From positions 124,001 to 188,000 of the forward strand of contig NZ_PDYY01000003.1 of assembly GCF_002743255.1 (NCBI RefSeq): DNA of 64,000 nt. Reading direction: 5' to 3'. Positions 44,751 through 53,589 of this stretch are shown here, piece after piece (position 1 is the stretch's first letter; every line of letters starts with the position of its first letter). Both the position numbers and the translations under genes were made by a program. Below the pieces are notes generated by a model. It worked only from the letters and a program-made list of their open reading frames with translations. It was not told the origin of the DNA and searched no databases. The stretch is from Sporosarcina sp. P2 (GTDB taxonomy: Bacteria; Bacillota; Bacilli; Bacillales_A; Planococcaceae).

Positions 44751-46055
44751 GTGAATAAGATTACGCAAAGTGAATGGCTTGTAAAGCTACCCTTATTACA
44801 AAGCGTGATGGAGCAGAAGGAAGTGTTATGGAAAAATCCTTCTGTCGAATTGGTAGCAGCTGGCCTGTTGAAGACACGTTTATCAAAAGTTGATATAGTG
44901 GACGCCAGCGAACGTCTGGAGAGATTCGCTCCCTATTTGGCGAAAGTCTTTCCAGATACGGATAAAGGTATTATTGAATCCCCATTAACCCCAATTCCAA
45001 AGATGAAGCAAGAACTCGAAAAAGCGTATGCTATCCAGATTCCGGGAAAGCTTTTATTAAAACAGGATAATGCGTTGCCGATCTCAGGTTCAATCAAGGC
45101 TCGTGGTGGTATTTATGAAGTTTTGAAGCATGCAGAGACGCTTGCGGTAGATAGTCAATTGCTAGATTCTACAAAAGACTACAGCCAATTCGATACGCCG
45201 AGATTCCGAGAGTTGTTTGCGAAGCACAAAATTGCTGTAGGCTCGACAGGGAATTTGGGATTGAGTATTGGTATTATGAGTGCAAAGCTTGGCTTCAATG
45301 TCACGGTGCATATGTCAGCCGATGCCAAACAGTGGAAAAAGGATTTACTGCGCTCCAAAGGCGTTCAGGTGGTGGAGTATATCGATGATTACAGTAAAGC
45401 AGTAGAAGAAGGCCGGCGTCAGGCAGAGGCTGATCCGTCTTGTCATTTTGTGGATGATGAAAACTCTACGGATTTATTCATGGGATATGCAGTGGCAGGG
45501 GAACGTGTTGCGGCACAATTGAAAGAGCAGAATATTACTGTCGATGAAGCGCACCCTCTATTCGTCTATTTACCTTGCGGCGTAGGCGGGGGACCAGGCG
45601 GTGTGGCATTCGGATTAAAATTGGCTTTAGGTGATCATGTGCATTGCTTCTTTGCTGAACCGACACACTCACCGTGCATGATGATTGGTATGATGACAGG
45701 AATGCACGACCAAGTCTCGGTTGCAGATTTTGGCTTGGACAATAAAACTGCGGCTGATGGTTTAGCAGTCGGTACAGCTTCTGCATTTGTAGGAAAAACG
45801 ATGGAACCATTCCTCACAGGATGCTATACGGTAGAAGATCAGACATTATTTACGCTTCTTAAAGAGCTGGCGGATAGTGAAGACATCTGGCTAGAACCTT
45901 CAGCACTTGCTGGTATGACAGGACCTGTACAAGTTATTAAGTCTACATTACCGTTAGCAGACTCCAAAAACGCAACGCACCTTGTATGGGGAACGGGCGG
46001 AAATATGGTGCCTGTGGACGAAATGAAGAGTTATTATCATTATACGAGGAAATAA
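44751..46055 (+). CDS. dsdA: D-serine dehydratase
   Basis: PLP enzyme (434 residues) that converts D-serine to pyruvate and ammonia, detoxifying or using D-serine. The cofactor lysine lies in [16 protein letters not shown] near residue 113, and the glycine-rich phosphate loop is [18 protein letters not shown] near 275; [15 protein letters not shown] is also typical. Length matches DsdA (about 440). GTG start at 44751 with GAGGGAGTG upstream. No dsdC or D-serine permease is adjacent; the gene stands between desR and the thiamine operon with a terminator after it. Confidence 0.93.
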   Translation: MNKITQSEWLVKLPLLQSVMEQKEVLWKNPSVELVAAGLLKTRLSKVDIVDASERLERFAPYLAKVFPDTDKGIIESPLTPIPKMKQELEKAYAIQIPGKLLLKQDNALPISGSIKARGGIYEVLKHAETLAVDSQLLDSTKDYSQFDTPRFRELFAKHKIAVGSTGNLGLSIGIMSAKLGFNVTVHMSADAKQWKKDLLRSKGVQVVEYIDDYSKAVEEGRRQAEADPSCHFVDDENSTDLFMGYAVAGERVAAQLKEQNITVDEAHPLFVYLPCGVGGGPGGVAFGLKLALGDHVHCFFAEPTHSPCMMIGMMTGMHDQVSVADFGLDNKTAADGLAVGTASAFVGKTMEPFLTGCYTVEDQTLFTLLKELADSEDIWLEPSALAGMTGPVQVIKSTLPLADSKNATHLVWGTGGNMVPVDEMKSYYHYTRK

Positions 46056-46085
46056 TACACCCTATTTCCCGGGAAATCGACAAAT

Positions 46086-46119
46086 GATCCGCAGAGACTA
46101 TTCTCTGCGGATCTTACTT
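46086..46119. terminator. Terminator after dsdA, possibly shared with the thi operon
   Basis: Perfect 11-bp stem GATCCGCAGAG / CTCTGCGGATC, 6-base loop, then TTACTTTTT. It lies between convergent operons. Confidence 0.88.
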
Positions 46120-46164
46120 TTTAGAATAGATGATTTGGAAGCTAGGAGACATCGTTGATCAACG

Positions 46165-46212
46165 TTCCCGGACACAAGTTTGTCCTCATTACGCTTGCCC
46201 ACCATTTTGTCC
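46165..46212. repeat. Short TTGTCC-type repeat patch
   Basis: Three related words follow each other: TTGTCCTCATT at 46180, TTGCCCACCATT at 46195 and TTTGTCCTACAT at 46207. Just ahead are a GGACA-N6-TGTCC hairpin and the palindrome CGTTGATCAACG at 46153. The patch fills the gap between the dsdA terminator and thiW. It may be worn intergenic repeat or part of a thi terminator. Confidence 0.3.
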
Positions 46213-46224
46213 TACATCATGGTC

Positions 46225-46728
46225 TTACTGCAAATCTCTAAAAATCTTTAATTTCAAGAGTCTTGGAGCTAATAATAGACCGATAATTGTCCCACTCACC
46301 GTCGATACAAGAAAAGGGGGTAGGAAAAATAAAGCGGTTACGGTCGTGCCCATCAGGATTTTGGCATAAGGCACTGCAAACAATGGTGCTATCAAACCGG
46401 TACCGATAATCTCCCCGATGCCTGCACTCCAATTCTTTTTGAAACGCCGGTATAATACGCCAGCTAAAAACGCCCCGATCATCCCGCCAGGAAATGCGAG
46501 CAGCGAACCTGTCCCTGTCAGTATACGTACGAGTCCTGTCATAAACGCTACCACGACAGCGGCCCCCGGACCCATTACGATCGCCACTATAACATTTACA
46601 GTATGCTGTATGGGATACGCTCTGGCGATACCAGCAGGGAATGAAACGAATGCAGAGCCGGCAACTGCAATTGCGACAAACATTGTCATGAAAATCATTT
46701 TCCGTGTATTCATACGATCCCTATTCAT
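46225..46728 (-). CDS. thiW: ThiW, substrate-binding S component of a thiamine-precursor ECF transporter
   Basis: Small integral membrane protein (167 residues, about five to six helices) of the ThiW family. It is thought to import the thiazole precursor of thiamine with a shared ECF energising module. Family features are MIFMTMFVAIAVAGSAFVSF near the start, ARAYPIQHTVNVIVAIVMGP near residue 35, and LLAFPGGMIGAFLAG near 76. No ECF ATPase is in the window, so it depends on genes elsewhere. Its first ATG overlaps the thiE stop (ATGA); an ATG 15 bases later is the alternative. It lies in a TPP-riboswitch operon, which supports the thiamine role. Confidence 0.87.
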   Translation of the reverse strand: MNRDRMNTRKMIFMTMFVAIAVAGSAFVSFPAGIARAYPIQHTVNVIVAIVMGPGAAVVVAFMTGLVRILTGTGSLLAFPGGMIGAFLAGVLYRRFKKNWSAGIGEIIGTGLIAPLFAVPYAKILMGTTVTALFFLPPFLVSTVSGTIIGLLLAPRLLKLKIFRDLQ

Positions 46729-47384
46729 GCCAACAAAGAGTGTATGGTGTTTGATAAATCGCTTGCTGCATACTGCGGATCTTTAGCCGAAGCGATAGCG
46801 GAGACCACAGCTATACCGTCTGCCCCGGCTTGAATAACAGAGCCTGTAGTAGCCAGTGTAATGCCGCCTATAGCGACGATCGGCATATCAGGGAACGCAG
46901 TATGGATTTCTTCTACTAGAGTGGTACCTACAACTGCCGAAGCATCGAGTTTGGTTGACGTCGGATAGATCGGACCCAGACCTACATAATTCGCCCCGAT
47001 TGATTGTGCAATTTGTACCTCATGTGCATTGTGAGTTGAAACTCCAAGCCACTTATCCGGACCAATTCGCTGACGCACGCTGTCTGCCTGTTCATCATCT
47101 TGTCCTACATGAACCCCGTCTGCATTAATGGCCAATGCCAAATCCACATCGTCATTAATGATGAAAGGAACACGATACAATCTGCAAAGTGCCTGACACT
47201 TTCTAGCGAATCCGAGCAAAGCCTCGCCTTCAAGCGCATTAGATCCCTTTTCACGCAACTGAAAACATGTGACACCACCGCGAAGAGCCGCTTCTACTAT
47301 TGCTAACGGATCCTGACTCTGAGCGTTTGGTGTACCCATTACAAAATATAAGCCTAATGCTTTCCTCACTTCCATGTTTGACAT
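46725..47384 (-). CDS. thiE: Thiamine phosphate synthase
   Basis: TIM-barrel enzyme (219 residues) that joins HMP pyrophosphate and thiazole phosphate into thiamine monophosphate. Conserved blocks are VTCFQLREKGSNALEGEALL near residue 38, FIINDDVDLALAINADGVHV near 74, GVSTHNAHEVQIAQSIGANY near 114, GPIYPTSTKLDA, and the phosphate loop IVAIGGITLATTGSVIQAGA. AAGGAG lies eight bases before the ATG, which overlaps the thiD stop by one base. Confidence 0.95.
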   Translation of the reverse strand: MSNMEVRKALGLYFVMGTPNAQSQDPLAIVEAALRGGVTCFQLREKGSNALEGEALLGFARKCQALCRLYRVPFIINDDVDLALAINADGVHVGQDDEQADSVRQRIGPDKWLGVSTHNAHEVQIAQSIGANYVGLGPIYPTSTKLDASAVVGTTLVEEIHTAFPDMPIVAIGGITLATTGSVIQAGADGIAVVSAIASAKDPQYAASDLSNTIHSLLA

Positions 47385-48199
47385 CAGTGCATCTCCTTTT
47401 TCAGTTCACTGTATGCCCAGTGATTGGTTGGTCCGTGCCCTGAACCAATCTTCAGGCCATTTTCAATCGCGGCCTGTATGAATTGCTTCGCTTCGGCAAC
47501 TGCATCCGTCAAAGAATAGCCCTTAGCCAGAAAACTCGTCAAAGCCGCTGCGAATGTGCATCCGGTCCCGTGTGTATCTTTGGTTTGAATCCAAGGTGTT
47601 GTTACAGTGAATGACTGCCCTTCTTCGTCCGCGTAATAATCCTTTGCATCCAGTACATCATTGCGGTGACCGCCTTTCATAACGACGGCTCTTGCTCCCA
47701 TTTTGATAAAAGCGGCTGCAGCTTGCCGAATGTCTTCGTCTGTTCGTATTTTCATTCCGGTTAGCACTTCCGCTTCAGGAATATTTGGAGTGACAATGGT
47801 AGCTAGCGGTAGTAAATGCTCTTTTAATGCTTCAATCGCCTGTTGCTGCAATAAAGCCTGTCCTCCCTTTGCAATCATGACAGGGTCAATGACTAAAGGA
47901 AACGGAGGGTATTCCTTTAATAGCGCAGCTACTTCAGTAATGATTTCCGCCGAAAACAGCATCCCAGTTTTACATGCTTTTACATCAAAATCATCAAGTA
48001 CTGCACGAATTTGTGCTATTACTCCATCTGTCTGTATTGGATAAACACTGTGAACACCGTGTGTGTTCTGAGCAGTCACTGCAGTTATGGCAGAAGTGCC
48101 GTATACACCTAGCTCCTGAAACGTCTTTAAGTCGGCCTGAATTCCTGCGCCTCCTCCGCTATCTGAACCCGCAATGGTCAATGCTACTTGTACTGTCAA
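47384..48199 (-). CDS. thiD: Hydroxymethylpyrimidine/phosphomethylpyrimidine kinase
   Basis: Ribokinase-fold kinase (271 residues) that phosphorylates HMP twice to give HMP pyrophosphate. The N-terminal ALTIAGSDSGGGAGIQADLK binds substrate; DPVMIAKGGQALL near residue 106 and the anion hole/catalytic base in TKDTHGTGCTFAAALTSFLA near 208 are complete. It starts with TTG at 48199, with AGGAGG nine bases before it inside the 16-bp gap after thiM. It overlaps thiE by one base. Confidence 0.95.
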   Translation of the reverse strand: MTVQVALTIAGSDSGGGAGIQADLKTFQELGVYGTSAITAVTAQNTHGVHSVYPIQTDGVIAQIRAVLDDFDVKACKTGMLFSAEIITEVAALLKEYPPFPLVIDPVMIAKGGQALLQQQAIEALKEHLLPLATIVTPNIPEAEVLTGMKIRTDEDIRQAAAAFIKMGARAVVMKGGHRNDVLDAKDYYADEEGQSFTVTTPWIQTKDTHGTGCTFAAALTSFLAKGYSLTDAVAEAKQFIQAAIENGLKIGSGHGPTNHWAYSELKKEMH

Positions 48200-48215
48200 T
48201 CGAAAAACCTCCTGT

Positions 48216-48989
48216 CTAGTATACTGAAATTGTTTTCCGTTCGTTATCCAATGTATATAAGGTATTTAAGAAGTTTACAGCAAAGTCGCCAGGACCACGT
48301 GAAACTTTTGCAGTTTGTTCACCAGCCCGTTTATAAAATGAAAGTGCATCTGCTACGGCTTCCAAGGGATGTTCCATTCCTACGGAGAGAAATGCACCCG
48401 TGACAGAACTGAGTAAACAACCCGTGCCGGTTATGGTGGTCATCATCGGGTGGCCGCCCGTAATGGATAATGTGGAATGGCCGTCCGTGACTAAATCGAC
48501 TTCGCCTGAAACCGCCACGAGACAGTTGTACTTAAGGGCAGTCTTTTTCGCTATACTAACGATGTCGGCAGTACCTTCTCCTGCGTCAACACCCTTAGCG
48601 GCCCATGGAACATCTGCAATCGCAGCAAGTTCCCCTGTATTACAGCGGATCAGTGTGATATCTACCTCGTCCAGCACTTTTAGAACGCTAGCTTTACGAA
48701 AAGCCGTAGCACCTGCACCAACTGGATCTAGTACTACAGGTTTTCCTGCTGCGCGGGCACTTTTTCCCGCCAAAATCATTGCGTCTACTGTTTGTTGCTT
48801 CAATGTACCAATATTTAAAATACTGCAAGCGGCAATTTTTGCAATGTCTTCTGCCTCCTCCACTGCATCCGCCATAACGGGAGAAGCGCCTATTGCAAGT
48901 AACCCATTTGCCTGGAAATTCGCGACTACAAAGTTTGTCATGCAATGAACGAGCGGTTGCTTTTGACGAAGTTCTTGAATAAGCTGCAT
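48216..48989 (-). CDS. thiM: Hydroxyethylthiazole kinase
   Basis: Phosphorylates the thiazole alcohol so that it can be coupled by ThiE; a salvage enzyme (257 residues). Features are the start RQKQPLVHCMTNFVVANFQANG, PVVLDPVGAGATAFRK near residue 85, and TITGTGCLLSSVTGAFLSVG with the catalytic Cys near 195. The frame is open to 49067, but that part is riboswitch; AAGGAGG lies ten bases before the ATG at 48989. First gene of thiM-thiD-thiE-thiW. With no thiC or thiG here, this locus handles salvaged HMP and thiazole. Confidence 0.95.
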   Translation of the reverse strand: MQLIQELRQKQPLVHCMTNFVVANFQANGLLAIGASPVMADAVEEAEDIAKIAACSILNIGTLKQQTVDAMILAGKSARAAGKPVVLDPVGAGATAFRKASVLKVLDEVDITLIRCNTGELAAIADVPWAAKGVDAGEGTADIVSIAKKTALKYNCLVAVSGEVDLVTDGHSTLSITGGHPMMTTITGTGCLLSSVTGAFLSVGMEHPLEAVADALSFYKRAGEQTAKVSRGPGDFAVNFLNTLYTLDNERKTISVY

Positions 48990-49021
48990 GTTTCTTTTCC
49001 TCCTTAAAAAGGTATATATAC

Positions 49022-49152
49022 AAAAAGCCCATGCATAGGTGGGCGGTTGGGTATGAAAACTACCCACTTTCCTCCGCTAGTATGTACTAGATCAGGTTCA
49101 AAGGGTTTGCGTAATTGCATCTCAGCCAATAAAAGGCGCCCCTAGTGGTGGC
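49022..49152 (-). ncRNA. TPP (THI-box) riboswitch with terminator
   Basis: Read on the minus strand, the aptamer has CTAGGGG, GGCTGAGATG, ACCCTTTGAACCTGATCTAG and GCGGAGGAAAGTGG in canonical order. Downstream, GGGTAGTTTTCATACCC can form one hairpin and GCCCA-N8-TGGGC followed by TTTTT forms a terminator just before thiM. TPP binding should favour termination and shut off the thi operon. Confidence 0.95.
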
Positions 49153-49172
49153 TATGTATTAGACAGGCTGAT

Positions 49173-49201
49173 TATATCATATACATGAAAAAGGTTAAAA
49201 T
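49173..49201 (-). promoter_or_regulatory. Putative SigA promoter of the thi operon
   Basis: Minus strand TTTAAC, 17 bases, TATAAT, about 20 bp before the TPP aptamer. The -10 is perfect and the -35 is moderate. Confidence 0.6.
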
Positions 49202-49345
49202 AATACTGGCATTATAGGATCAAAGTAATTGGAAATGAGTGATTGTGCATAGATGAAAAGGTATAACGATATGCTGAATGTTACATAATTATCTTAAGGC
49301 GTATAACTGTTTCAGATGAAATAGATAAAAGGGAGCAGATCGCAA

Positions 49346-50542
49346 ATGGAGAAATTATTCGAAATTCAACAGATGAATCATTCATTGGATGATATATCAT
49401 TCACGTGGAGTGACACAGGTGGTTATTATCGTGTCTATAAAAATGACCGACAAGTATATGAAGGAACGGCTCCAAAGTTTACGGATGGGGAGCTAGATCC
49501 GTCATATCCTTTTCAATATACAGTGGAACGAGTGGAGGAAGGACGGGTTCGAGATGTAATTGTTATCCAGACATCACCTCTGACAGAAGTACAGGAAGAT
49601 GAACATCCTTTACAACGCTTGGTGATCACAACGATTGCCGCCCCATCACAAATTGCTCTATCATGGGAGTGGATTAAGGATGTAGAGAAGTTTGATGTTT
49701 TCCGGAATGGACAATACATCGAGACAATTACGGATAATCGTTTTATTGATCGCGAGACAAGTTCTTCTGAGGCGGTAGTATATAGTGTCGTGGCAACGCG
49801 CCCATTAATTGATAGCAATCAGAAAATGAATGTCAGTAAATCAATCGCATCAAAAGTGTATGAAGTGATTATGCCTCCGGATCCTAATAATAAACCAACA
49901 GAAGAAGTCTATACATTTTCCGTGCGAGTAAAGCAACGGGATCGATTACTCATTCCAGTGGCTGACAGGAAAAAGTTAAATGAAGTGAAGCAATGGAAGT
50001 TCCGCTACACGACTTTTTTAAAGGAAGATATTATAAAAAATCCGAATCTTTTTTCGCCGATTCCATACTTTACAGGAGACGATCGGGACTTCAACCCTGA
50101 AGGAAAAAGCTTCCGCACGCGTGTAGATATAGAAGGAGAATTTATCGGAGGAGACAGCAATCTGCGGTTTACGAAAGCAACTGGGCCATCAATTGGCTTA
50201 AATACTTTGAAGCGGTATAAGCGCCATGCCCATGCTTCTGTAGAGGGTATAGAAATCGATCGGTTGGAGGAGAAATCGAAAGAAGTTCATTTTACAATTA
50301 CTCATGATGTAGGCAATCCATTAACCGCTTCACCCTCTATTCACTATGAAGTGAAAGCTCATTTGGATCAGCAAGGTAACTTAGATCTGGTAGGCTATCA
50401 CAATGATGCACCTCATCATGAAATTTATTTATCGCTTGATGGCGAGAACTGGCGCCCTGTGCATCGTACTGAAAGTGAAGGATTGGCGTATTTGACGGGT
50501 GTGCTAGGGGATAATTATTGGCGCTATATGACGTGTAATTGA
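49346..50542 (+). CDS. DUF3238-type protein with fibronectin-III-like N terminus
   Basis: Protein of 398 residues with no signal peptide or membrane segment. Residues about 1-75 (ISFTWSDTGGYYRVYKNDRQ) and 90-175 (ALSWEWIKDVEKFDVFRNGQ) read as two fibronectin type III-like units. The rest, from about 190 (VYTFSVRVKQRDRLLIPV) through GEFIGGDSNLRFTKATGPS to GVLGDNYWRYMTCN, resembles the DUF3238 domain found in Bacillales. I call this from memory of the family; no function is established. AAAAGGGAG precedes the ATG. It forms a single-gene unit between the thi operon and the aldehyde dehydrogenase. Confidence 0.6.
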   Translation: MEKLFEIQQMNHSLDDISFTWSDTGGYYRVYKNDRQVYEGTAPKFTDGELDPSYPFQYTVERVEEGRVRDVIVIQTSPLTEVQEDEHPLQRLVITTIAAPSQIALSWEWIKDVEKFDVFRNGQYIETITDNRFIDRETSSSEAVVYSVVATRPLIDSNQKMNVSKSIASKVYEVIMPPDPNNKPTEEVYTFSVRVKQRDRLLIPVADRKKLNEVKQWKFRYTTFLKEDIIKNPNLFSPIPYFTGDDRDFNPEGKSFRTRVDIEGEFIGGDSNLRFTKATGPSIGLNTLKRYKRHAHASVEGIEIDRLEEKSKEVHFTITHDVGNPLTASPSIHYEVKAHLDQQGNLDLVGYHNDAPHHEIYLSLDGENWRPVHRTESEGLAYLTGVLGDNYWRYMTCN

Positions 50543-50545
50543 CAA

Positions 50546-50582
50546 TGAACCGCCGCAATCCATAGTGAGTTGCGGCGGTTCA
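50546..50582 (+). terminator. Terminator after the DUF3238-type gene
   Basis: Perfect 13-bp GC-rich stem TGAACCGCCGCAA / TTGCGGCGGTTCA with an 11-base loop, four bases after the stop, followed by TTTAA. Confidence 0.9.
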
Positions 50583-50597
50583 TTTAACTATGCTTTA

Positions 50598-50750
50598 CTA
50601 GATGATCGTTTCTTGAAAACTCCTCCGTTCCGAATTAAGCTTTCTGACTCGGACGTTCAACTTTCCAATTAATTCTTCTATCAATTCAACTCTACCGTCT
50701 AGCTTATATTTTTTCCACTTCTCTAATTTTTCACTTATTTCTTTTGTGTT
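50598..50750 (-). pseudogene. Probable remnant of a decayed gene
   Basis: In the 420-bp gap before the aldehyde dehydrogenase, the minus strand holds a 50-codon open stretch with no start codon, closed upstream by TAA. It reads TKEISEKLEKWKKYKLDGRV, then IEELIGKLNVRVRKLNSE and a short tail ending QETII before TAG. The charged helical composition strongly suggests old coding sequence rather than spacer. No family recognised. Confidence 0.4.
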
Positions 50751-50807
50751 TTACCTGTAGGCTTGGAAATTCAAAATCCTCTTCATTGTTTTATAATAGC
50801 ATTTTGT

Positions 50808-50821
50808 TGAAAGCGCTTACT
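50808..50821 (+). promoter_or_regulatory. cre-like CcpA site upstream of the aldehyde dehydrogenase
   Basis: TGAAAGCGCTTACT differs from the catabolite-responsive consensus TGAAAGCGTTTACA at two positions and fits the degenerate form WTGNAARCGYWWWCA except for the last base. It lies about 145 bp before the gene. Carbon catabolite control of this operon is therefore likely. Confidence 0.6.
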
Positions 50822-50963
50822 AAATAGTTTAAAATAATAGATAGCTTATAAAAGCGTACACATCAGGCATAATGTGAAACTATGTTTCGTATAATAGCTT
50901 TGTGTGCATAACGATTGCGCTGGGATACAAGCAAAATAATGAGAACAGGGAGTGTGACGCAGT

Positions 50964-52505
50964 ATGGTACAAGCTTCAGAAAATCTAGTTTATGCAAATC
51001 CGAATACACAAGGTTCAAAGGTTCAGTTCAAAGAACGCTATGATAATTTCATCGGTGGCAAGTGGATAGCACCAGTAAAAGGCCAGTATTTTGATAATTC
51101 CACGCCAGTTACAGGTAAGGTATTTACCCAAGTAGCCAGATCTACAGAAGAAGACATTGAACTGGCTCTAGATGCAGCTCATGCAGCAAAAGATGCATGG
51201 GGAAAAACATCAGTCACTGAACGTTCGAATATTTTGCTGAAGATAGCGGATCGTATTGAAGAGAACTTGGAAATGCTAGCTGTAGCTGAAACGTGGGATA
51301 ACGGGAAAGCTGTCCGTGAAACATTGAATGCCGATCTTCCGCTTGCAGTGGATCATTTTAGATACTTTGCTTCTGCAATTCGTGCGCAAGAAGGCGGAGT
51401 TAGTCAAATTGATAACGATACAGTAGCCTACCATTTCCACGAGCCGTTAGGAGTCGTCGGGCAAATTATCCCTTGGAACTTCCCGATTCTGATGGCGGTA
51501 TGGAAACTTGCTCCGGCATTGGCTGCAGGAAACTGTATTGTGTTAAAACCAGCTGAGCAAACACCTGCCTCCATTTTGGTATTGGTTGAATTAATCGAAG
51601 ACTTACTACCAGCAGGTGTTCTGAATGTAGTCAACGGTTTCGGGCTGGAAGCAGGAAAACCACTAGCATCCAATCCGCGCATCAACAAAATTGCCTTTAC
51701 GGGGGAGACGACAACAGGTCGTCTAATTATGCAGTACGCTTCTCAAAACTTGATTCCGGTTACATTGGAACTGGGCGGGAAATCTCCGAACATTTTCTTC
51801 GAGGATGTCATGGCGCAAGACGATGCATTCCTTGATAAGGCTGTTGAAGGTTTTGTTATGTTTGCATTGAACCAAGGTGAGGTCTGTACATGTCCGTCCC
51901 GTGCGTTGATTCAGGAATCCATTTATGACAAGTTCATGGAACGCGCACTTGAGCGTGTTAAAGCGATCAAAGTAGGAAACCCATTGGATCCGACGGTTAT
52001 GATGGGTGCTCAGGCATCCACTGAACAACTAGAGAAAATTCTTTCTTACTTAGACATTGGAAAACAAGAAGGTGCAGAATGTCTGACGGGCGGTGAGCAA
52101 AACAAACTTGAAGGTGATCTTGCAGAGGGGTATTATGTGCAACCGACTGTATTTAAAGGACATAATAAAATGAGGATCTTCCAAGAAGAGATCTTTGGTC
52201 CTGTAGTAGCGGTTACGACATTCAAAGATAAAGAAGAAGCACTAGAAATTGCGAATGACACATTATATGGACTAGGTTCAGGTGTATGGACGCGCGATAT
52301 GAATACAGCGTATCGTTTCGGTCGTGGTATTCAGGCAGGACGTGTATGGACGAACTGCTATCATGCGTATCCCGCACACGCTGCATTTGGTGGCTACAAA
52401 GCATCAGGAATCGGACGTGAAAACCACTTGCAAATGCTGGCACATTATCAGCAGACGAAGAACATGCTAGTTAGCTACGACGAAAGCAAACTAGGATTCT
52501 TTTGA
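50964..52505 (+). CDS. NAD-dependent aldehyde dehydrogenase (acetaldehyde/AldA-ExaC type)
   Basis: Oxidises an aldehyde to the acid with NAD+ (513 residues). The Rossmann region [20 protein letters not shown] is near residue 160, the catalytic Glu lies in [16 protein letters not shown] near 270, and the catalytic Cys in [15 protein letters not shown] near 308. KPAEQTPAS binds cofactor, and [20 protein letters not shown] closes the protein. The following DUF779 gene is the usual partner of the acetaldehyde dehydrogenase subgroup (ExaC/AcoD), which supports acetaldehyde or a similar short aldehyde as substrate. AGGGAGTG precedes the ATG; a cre-like site lies upstream. Confidence 0.92.
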   Translation: MVQASENLVYANPNTQGSKVQFKERYDNFIGGKWIAPVKGQYFDNSTPVTGKVFTQVARSTEEDIELALDAAHAAKDAWGKTSVTERSNILLKIADRIEENLEMLAVAETWDNGKAVRETLNADLPLAVDHFRYFASAIRAQEGGVSQIDNDTVAYHFHEPLGVVGQIIPWNFPILMAVWKLAPALAAGNCIVLKPAEQTPASILVLVELIEDLLPAGVLNVVNGFGLEAGKPLASNPRINKIAFTGETTTGRLIMQYASQNLIPVTLELGGKSPNIFFEDVMAQDDAFLDKAVEGFVMFALNQGEVCTCPSRALIQESIYDKFMERALERVKAIKVGNPLDPTVMMGAQASTEQLEKILSYLDIGKQEGAECLTGGEQNKLEGDLAEGYYVQPTVFKGHNKMRIFQEEIFGPVVAVTTFKDKEEALEIANDTLYGLGSGVWTRDMNTAYRFGRGIQAGRVWTNCYHAYPAHAAFGGYKASGIGRENHLQMLAHYQQTKNMLVSYDESKLGFF

Positions 52506-52547
52506 TTGAATCTATCTGGAGGATCCGAAGTGAATGGAGGAATTCCT

Positions 52548-52904
52548 ATGCCAGATCGAGTAGTCGCAACAGAAAAAGCGTTGGCCCTTATAGAATGGTT
52601 AAAAGATAAGCACGGCCCTTTGATGTTTCACCAGTCTGGCGGTTGCTGTGATGGATCTTCTCCGATGTGTTACGAAGATGGAGACTTAATTATTGGTAAT
52701 CAGGATATCTTGCTTGGGCATATTGGCGGCATGCCATTCTATATGATGAAGAGCCAGTTTGAATACTGGAAGCATACACAACTGATTATTGACGTAGTCG
52801 ACGGACGTGGAGGGATGTTTTCGCTTGAAGGAGTGGAAGGGAAACGTTTCTTAACCAGATCTCGTGCTTTCACTGACGGGGAGTATAAGGAATTAACTTC
52901 ATAA
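52548..52904 (+). CDS. DUF779 protein, aldehyde dehydrogenase partner
   Basis: Small soluble protein (118 residues) of the DUF779 family, found next to acetaldehyde dehydrogenases. The Cys-rich motif FHQSGGCCDGSSPMCYEDGD near residue 27 looks like a metal or cofactor site, followed by YWKHTQLIIDVVDGRGGMFSLE near 70. Its biochemical role is not established. The frame opens 42 bases earlier, but GGAGG lies eight bases before the ATG at 52548. It lies 42 bp after the dehydrogenase and shares its transcript; two hairpins follow. Confidence 0.87.
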   Translation: MPDRVVATEKALALIEWLKDKHGPLMFHQSGGCCDGSSPMCYEDGDLIIGNQDILLGHIGGMPFYMMKSQFEYWKHTQLIIDVVDGRGGMFSLEGVEGKRFLTRSRAFTDGEYKELTS

Positions 52905-52908
52905 AAAA

Positions 52909-52931
52909 GCCTTCCAAAGAATAGGAAGGCT
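52909..52931 (+). terminator. First hairpin after the DUF779 gene
   Basis: AGCCTTCC / GGAAGGCT, 8 bp, 7-base loop, preceded by an A run. No T tract follows, so it may stabilise the mRNA end or act on the opposite strand. Confidence 0.55.
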
Positions 52932-52935
52932 AGGA

Positions 52936-52980
52936 CTGAAAGCAACTCTCAACACATGAGACCTTGCTTTCAGTTTTTTA
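52936..52980 (+). terminator. Terminator of the aldehyde dehydrogenase operon
   Basis: CTGAAAGCAA / TTGCTTTCAG, 10 bp, with an 18-base loop and then TTTTTTATTTA. Confidence 0.85.
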
Positions 52981-53015
52981 TTTACTGTATTCAATTTTTG
53001 TCATGGATAAAATCT

Positions 53016-53417
53016 TCATGCCATAAAACGTTGGCGATCCTCAGGTGAAGGCAACATGCAGGATAATTCCTTTTTACCGAACCATTTATATCGGTTTTTT
53101 GCAACATAGTCGTAGACGACGTCGCGGATTGTTGGTGGGATGACTACGAATAGGAATGCCAAGTGCCATAAACCATCCAGTTTTTTGGCTATACGTAAAG
53201 CTGCGCCTGACTTTGTATAGGCTTTACCGTTTTCAATCAATACTAAGCTATCTACGTCATCAGAAATTTGGTAGTCTTTACGAAGTTTTCTACCAACATC
53301 GTCTTGTAACGAAGCGAATGAAAAGTGTTTGTACGGGTCACGTTTAATGATAAATTGCACGCTTGCATCACAGAAGTTACATTCGCCGTCAAATAGTATA
53401 ATTCTATCTCGTTTCAT
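53016..53417 (-). CDS. DCC-family thiol-disulfide oxidoreductase (DUF393)
   Basis: Thioredoxin-like protein (133 residues) of the DCC family, named for its N-terminal D-x-x-C-x-x-C motif, here LFDGECNFCDASVQFIIKRD near residue 8. Downstream LVLIENGKAYTKSGAALRIA and the C-terminal NRYKWFGKKELSCMLPSPED are also typical. Redox partner and role are unknown for the family. The frame opens at 53462, but GAAGGAG lies before the ATG at 53417, which gives the usual start. It is convergent with the dehydrogenase operon. Confidence 0.87.
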   Translation of the reverse strand: MKRDRIILFDGECNFCDASVQFIIKRDPYKHFSFASLQDDVGRKLRKDYQISDDVDSLVLIENGKAYTKSGAALRIAKKLDGLWHLAFLFVVIPPTIRDVVYDYVAKNRYKWFGKKELSCMLPSPEDRQRFMA

Positions 53418-53589
53418 AGTTACTCTCTCCTTCAAAAATAGATGATATCGTACTATACCCACATAGCTTTGACTTCACTCACGCACAGTAAACAGAATAG
53501 TGTGAATTTGTTTGTGTATAGTATATAATAGAAGATAATAAGCTCGCTTTGTCTTGTGAATCATATAAAAAAAGAAGGAGTGAAAAAGT

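Noticed and set aside
48990..49067. Longer thiM start inside the leader
   Set aside because: The sequence is the expression platform of the TPP riboswitch; AAGGAGG precedes the ATG at 48989.
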